Assembly: GCA_004154925.1 (NCBI GenBank)
Contig: QJNS01000025.1
Location: forward strand, 372,001-436,000
Direction of reading: 5' to 3'
Length of the DNA stretch: 64,000 nucleotides
Source: Monosporascus cannonballus
Lineage: Eukaryota; Ascomycota; Sordariomycetes; Xylariales
Shown: positions 61,941 through 64,000 of the stretch, piece by piece
Layout of the letters: every line of letters begins with the position of its first letter
Numbering within the stretch: position 1 is the first letter of the stretch
Made by a program: the position numbers and the translations under genes
The notes under the pieces: generated by a model
What the model was told of the DNA's origin: nothing
Seen by the model: the letters and a program-made list of their open reading frames with translations, nothing else
The model's database searches: none

Positions 61941-62495
61941 GATTAACGGGATTAAAGGCCTTTTAATCAATAAACGACCAGTCGGTAAACTTAAAGTTGG
62001 ACTAATTAAAAAAAGTGCGGCCTTTGCCGATATAGTCTTAGCGGCCTCCAGTTCGACCTATTTTTCTTAACCTTCCAACTTATCCAACTTTTTCAAGGAC
62101 CGAAACCTGCAAAATAGCATACGTGCTATACGATCGGCCCATAGTTTCTTTTGTTTTCGAAGCCGGCGAACCTTGACCTGCGCCTAATTTGCTTTTTTTT
62201 AGCCTTTTTAAATTTCGTTTTAACCTTAAAGTAATTAAAAATAAATTTTTTAAGTTGAAAAATGAAAAAACCGTTAATATTACAAAGGCCTTAATTCCGC
62301 GTTACATATTTTTCATATTAAAAAGAATCCGACGAAAAAATACGATAAAATAATAAACTGCAATAAACATAAAATAAATATATAGATATATTTATAATCC
62401 GAAAGGTAATAAGTTTAAGCAAATTATTTCGTTTTTTCGTTTTTTTGTTAATCGGTTTTTTAATACAACTTGATATAATAATAAAAAAAACTTAC
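61941..62495 (+). other. 3' untranslated part of G4
   Basis: No coding match. It contains somewhat GC-richer patches (62020-62190) in an otherwise mutated stretch, and leads to the solo LTR F and then to the purine tract and 3' LTR. Confidence 0.5.
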
Positions 62496-62910
62496 TGTAA
62501 CGGCTAGGCGGTTTAACCAACTATTAAACCTTAAGTCGACGGGCTTATGTTAGCAGGAATATCGTGGGAATCTGAGCAATAAATACAGTAACGTATTACG
62601 TCTCGTAATTCCAAGAGTACCTTGGATAACGATATTATATTGCAAATTAAAACTATCTAAACTATGGAAATAATAAACGTATATATTTTCGTTCTGGCTT
62701 AAGGTACTTATCATGGCTTAACGGCACTTTTCTGGTTAAATCTCCTTAAACCCCTTTAAGCCCCCTTCGGTGTTCAACCGGCTTAAGCTCTTTTAACCAA
62801 TCAGGGCCTTTAAGTCTTTTGAGCCAGTCACGTAACCTCTTGGTTAGGTCGGAATCTGACTTTACAGGACCCCGACCGTTTCCAGGAGCCAAGACCGTTA
62901 GGTCATAACA
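62496..62910 (-). mobile_element. Solo LTR F with perfect duplication
   Basis: 415 bp in minus orientation. Read on the minus strand it starts TGTTATGACCTAACGG and ends AGCCGTTACA. CTTAC stands on both sides (62491-62495 and 62911-62915). The last 150 bp is the same as in the G-type LTRs; the middle is different and GC-rich. Little RIP, so it inserted and lost its interior after most of the mutation of G4. Confidence 0.92.
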
Positions 62911-62962
62911 CTTACGAAAAAAAAAGAAATTTTCGGGACGAAAATTATGGGGAAAAAAAACG

Positions 62963-63330
62963 TATTATAATCTAACAGGCTGCGGCCTCAAAAAACGGTC
63001 GTAACAGGAAATAAGTAAGCCATATAGGTCGAGTTACATAATAGTTCGACGGGATTTATCGTAAAGCCCATAGAGCTAGGCTTGACAGGATCTATCGTAA
63101 AGCCTATAAAGCCAAGCTTAACAGGGCCGGAAAACCAAGTATAATACGTTTACCATTTCCATAGTTTAGATAGTTTTAGTTTGTAATAACAATTCGTTAC
63201 CTAAGGCGCCTTTGGTATTACGAGACGTAATACGTTACTGTATTTATTGTTCAGTTTCCCACGATACTCCTGCCAACATAAACCCGTACGACTAACGTTT
63301 AATAGTTGGTTAAACCCCCTAGCCGTCACA
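62963..63330 (+). repeat. 3' LTR of G4 (subfamily B3)
   Basis: 368 bp, TATTATAATCTAACAGGC to CCTAGCCGTCACA, preceded by ATTATGGGGAAAAAAAA. The middle has two copies of a GGATTTATCGTAAAGCC-like motif and differs from the 44488 LTR. RIP is strong at the left and absent in the last 120 bp, where the GC island begins. Confidence 0.8.
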
Positions 63331-63690
63331 GGGTGGGCGTACGGATTTTTTTGGCGCATTAGTGTATTAATGGGGTAGGCTGGATCTAGCCTACATAGTG
63401 ACTAATCGTATCACTCTTCCCCTTACATGCCTACTCCAAACATCTCCTATGTGAGCCGGAGAGCTATGCAAAGCCTTGAGGCTGGAGGTTGTACGAGTCA
63501 ATAGAGCATCAGCGCAGGATTTCTTTCGCTCGTTTCGCATCTACCCAACTTATTAGTCGGTAGAGTATCCGTCCGCGAGTGGCTTGCTTCAAAAATTACC
63601 AAGTCCGCTCAAGACGCCGAGTAGGTAGCAAGCCTCACAACCTCGCACTATGGTACTTGATCTCCATTAACATCCCTGAAGGACATCGCC
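63331..63690. other. Upstream region of the acetyltransferase gene
   Basis: GC-balanced, not mutated. No gene or clear TATA box seen. It starts directly at the LTR end. Confidence 0.45.
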
Positions 63691-64000
63691 ATGGCGGGCC
63701 GTGAGAATGCCGGCGACGTCATCGCGTCGACCACGGTCCCGGCCTCGACGCTGACGCCGGGGGGCGGTGGCATCGCGCCCGCGCCGGCCTACAGTATAGA
63801 GGACTACAAGATCGAGATCGCGCCGGCGGCGGCGGCCGACGACGCGCCGTTCGTCGCCCGCCTCGCGCGCATCGTCAACGAGGTCTACGTCGAAACCGAG
63901 GTGGGGATCTGGCGGGACGGCTACCAGCGGACGAGCGCCGCCGAGGTCGCGGAGCTGATCCGGGCCGGCGAGCTCGCCGTCGCTTATCTCGCCAACGGCA
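63691..64000 (+). CDS. GNAT-type N-acetyltransferase, N-terminal part (3' partial)
   Basis: ATG at 63691 in good context (ATCGCCATGG) opens a frame that runs off the window after 103 codons. After a Ser/Thr/Gly/Pro-rich N-terminal 30 residues comes Tyr-Lys-Ile-Glu-Ile, then Asp-Asp-Ala-Pro-Phe-Val-Ala-Arg-Leu-Ala-Arg-Ile-Val-Asn-Glu-Val-Tyr and Glu-Leu-Ile-Arg-Ala-Gly-Glu-Leu-Ala-Val-Ala. This is the beta1-alpha1-alpha2-beta2 start of a GNAT acetyltransferase fold, in the fungal type with a long alpha1. The acetyl-CoA binding motif would follow outside the window, so assignment is by the N-terminal pattern only. GC is very high at third positions, with no RIP. The gene starts only 360 bp from the edge of the retrotransposon block. 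Confidence 0.6.
   Translation, partial: MAGRENAGDVIASTTVPASTLTPGGGGIAPAPAYSIEDYKIEIAPAAAADDAPFVARLARIVNEVYVETEVGIWRDGYQRTSAAEVAELIRAGELAVAYLANG

Larger units (their letters stand above)
44488..63330 (+). mobile_element. Ty3/Gypsy retrotransposon G4, split by element C and solo LTR F, with unlike LTRs
   Basis: The 5' LTR (44488-44879) is of subfamily B1. The interior continues across the C insertion with pol resuming at 58321. The 3' LTR (62963-63330) follows a purine tract but belongs to another subfamily. Left flank TTTAT and right flank GGGTG do not match. The LTRs of one insertion should be equal and flanked by a duplication, so the present element is probably a recombinant of two copies. 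Confidence 0.78.

Noticed and set aside
63540..63600. Possible tRNA-like sequence (TAGTCGGTAGAGTATCCG)
   Set aside because: No acceptor stem or T-arm can be paired around it.

Overview
The window looks like a piece of a filamentous ascomycete (Pezizomycotina) genome with a two-compartment structure. Ordinary GC-balanced islands carry a few fungal genes: about 1-2950, 17670-26900 and 63330-64000. Between them lie very AT-rich blocks in which almost every C or G in a mutable context has become T or A: 2957-4338, about 4530-17670 and about 26930-63330. Coding relics in those blocks show Gln or Arg codons turned to stops, Asp to Asn, Glu to Lys, Cys to Tyr and ATG to ATA. This is the signature of repeat-induced point mutation (RIP) acting on transposons. 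Genus cannot be told from the sequence.

Genes in the islands. At the left edge is the 3' end of a polytopic membrane protein, probably an MFS-type transporter (1-675). The central island carries a complete secreted GH16 beta-glucanase (19222-20169, +), a small GPI-anchored secreted protein (22563-23135, +) and a secreted alpha/beta hydrolase of the epoxide-hydrolase type (23513-24709, -). The hydrolase has one intron, one in-frame TAG and an assembly gap bordered by poly-G/poly-C. At the right edge begins a GNAT-type acetyltransferase (63691-64000, +, cut by the window). The three central genes are single units, not an operon; two or three products are secreted and would act on polysaccharides or at the cell surface.

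Mobile DNA, left side. A 1382-bp Tc1/mariner element (2957-4338) has 29-bp perfect inverted repeats, TA duplications and a RIP-killed transposase on the minus strand. Next is an LTR retrotransposon, here called E (4526-17667; 217/214-bp LTRs; duplication CCGAA/CCAAA). E was itself invaded by a Ty3/Gypsy element G1 (9287-16382), and G1 by a 119-bp solo LTR of a third family, D (11453-11571). A clean solo LTR of E lies on the minus strand at 25144-25364 with a perfect GTAGC duplication.

Mobile DNA, right side. The 36-kb block is a stack of insertions that can be peeled by target-site duplications and by reading frames that resume across insertions. The base is a minus-strand Gypsy element G5 (about 26930-29624 and 43175-44487). 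Its integrase is split by a TRIM-like element D (29625-43174; 119-bp LTRs; AATGT/AATAT). D is split by Gypsy elements G2 and G3 (29748-42784; AATTA on both sides). To the right, Gypsy element G4 (44488-63330) is split by a minus-strand Gypsy element C (46773-58320; TAGTA on both sides) and by a solo LTR F (62496-62910; CTTAC on both sides). G4 has unlike LTRs and unlike flanks, and the rest of G5 is missing, so its right edge is a likely recombination breakpoint.

I found no bacterial-type operons, CRISPR arrays, tRNA or rRNA genes. The element names D, E, F, C and G1-G5 are labels made here. The most unusual things are the TRIM with an un-RIPed core buried in the RIP block, the recombination scars between LTRs, and an (AAAT)31 microsatellite grown from a RIP-mutated integrase motif.
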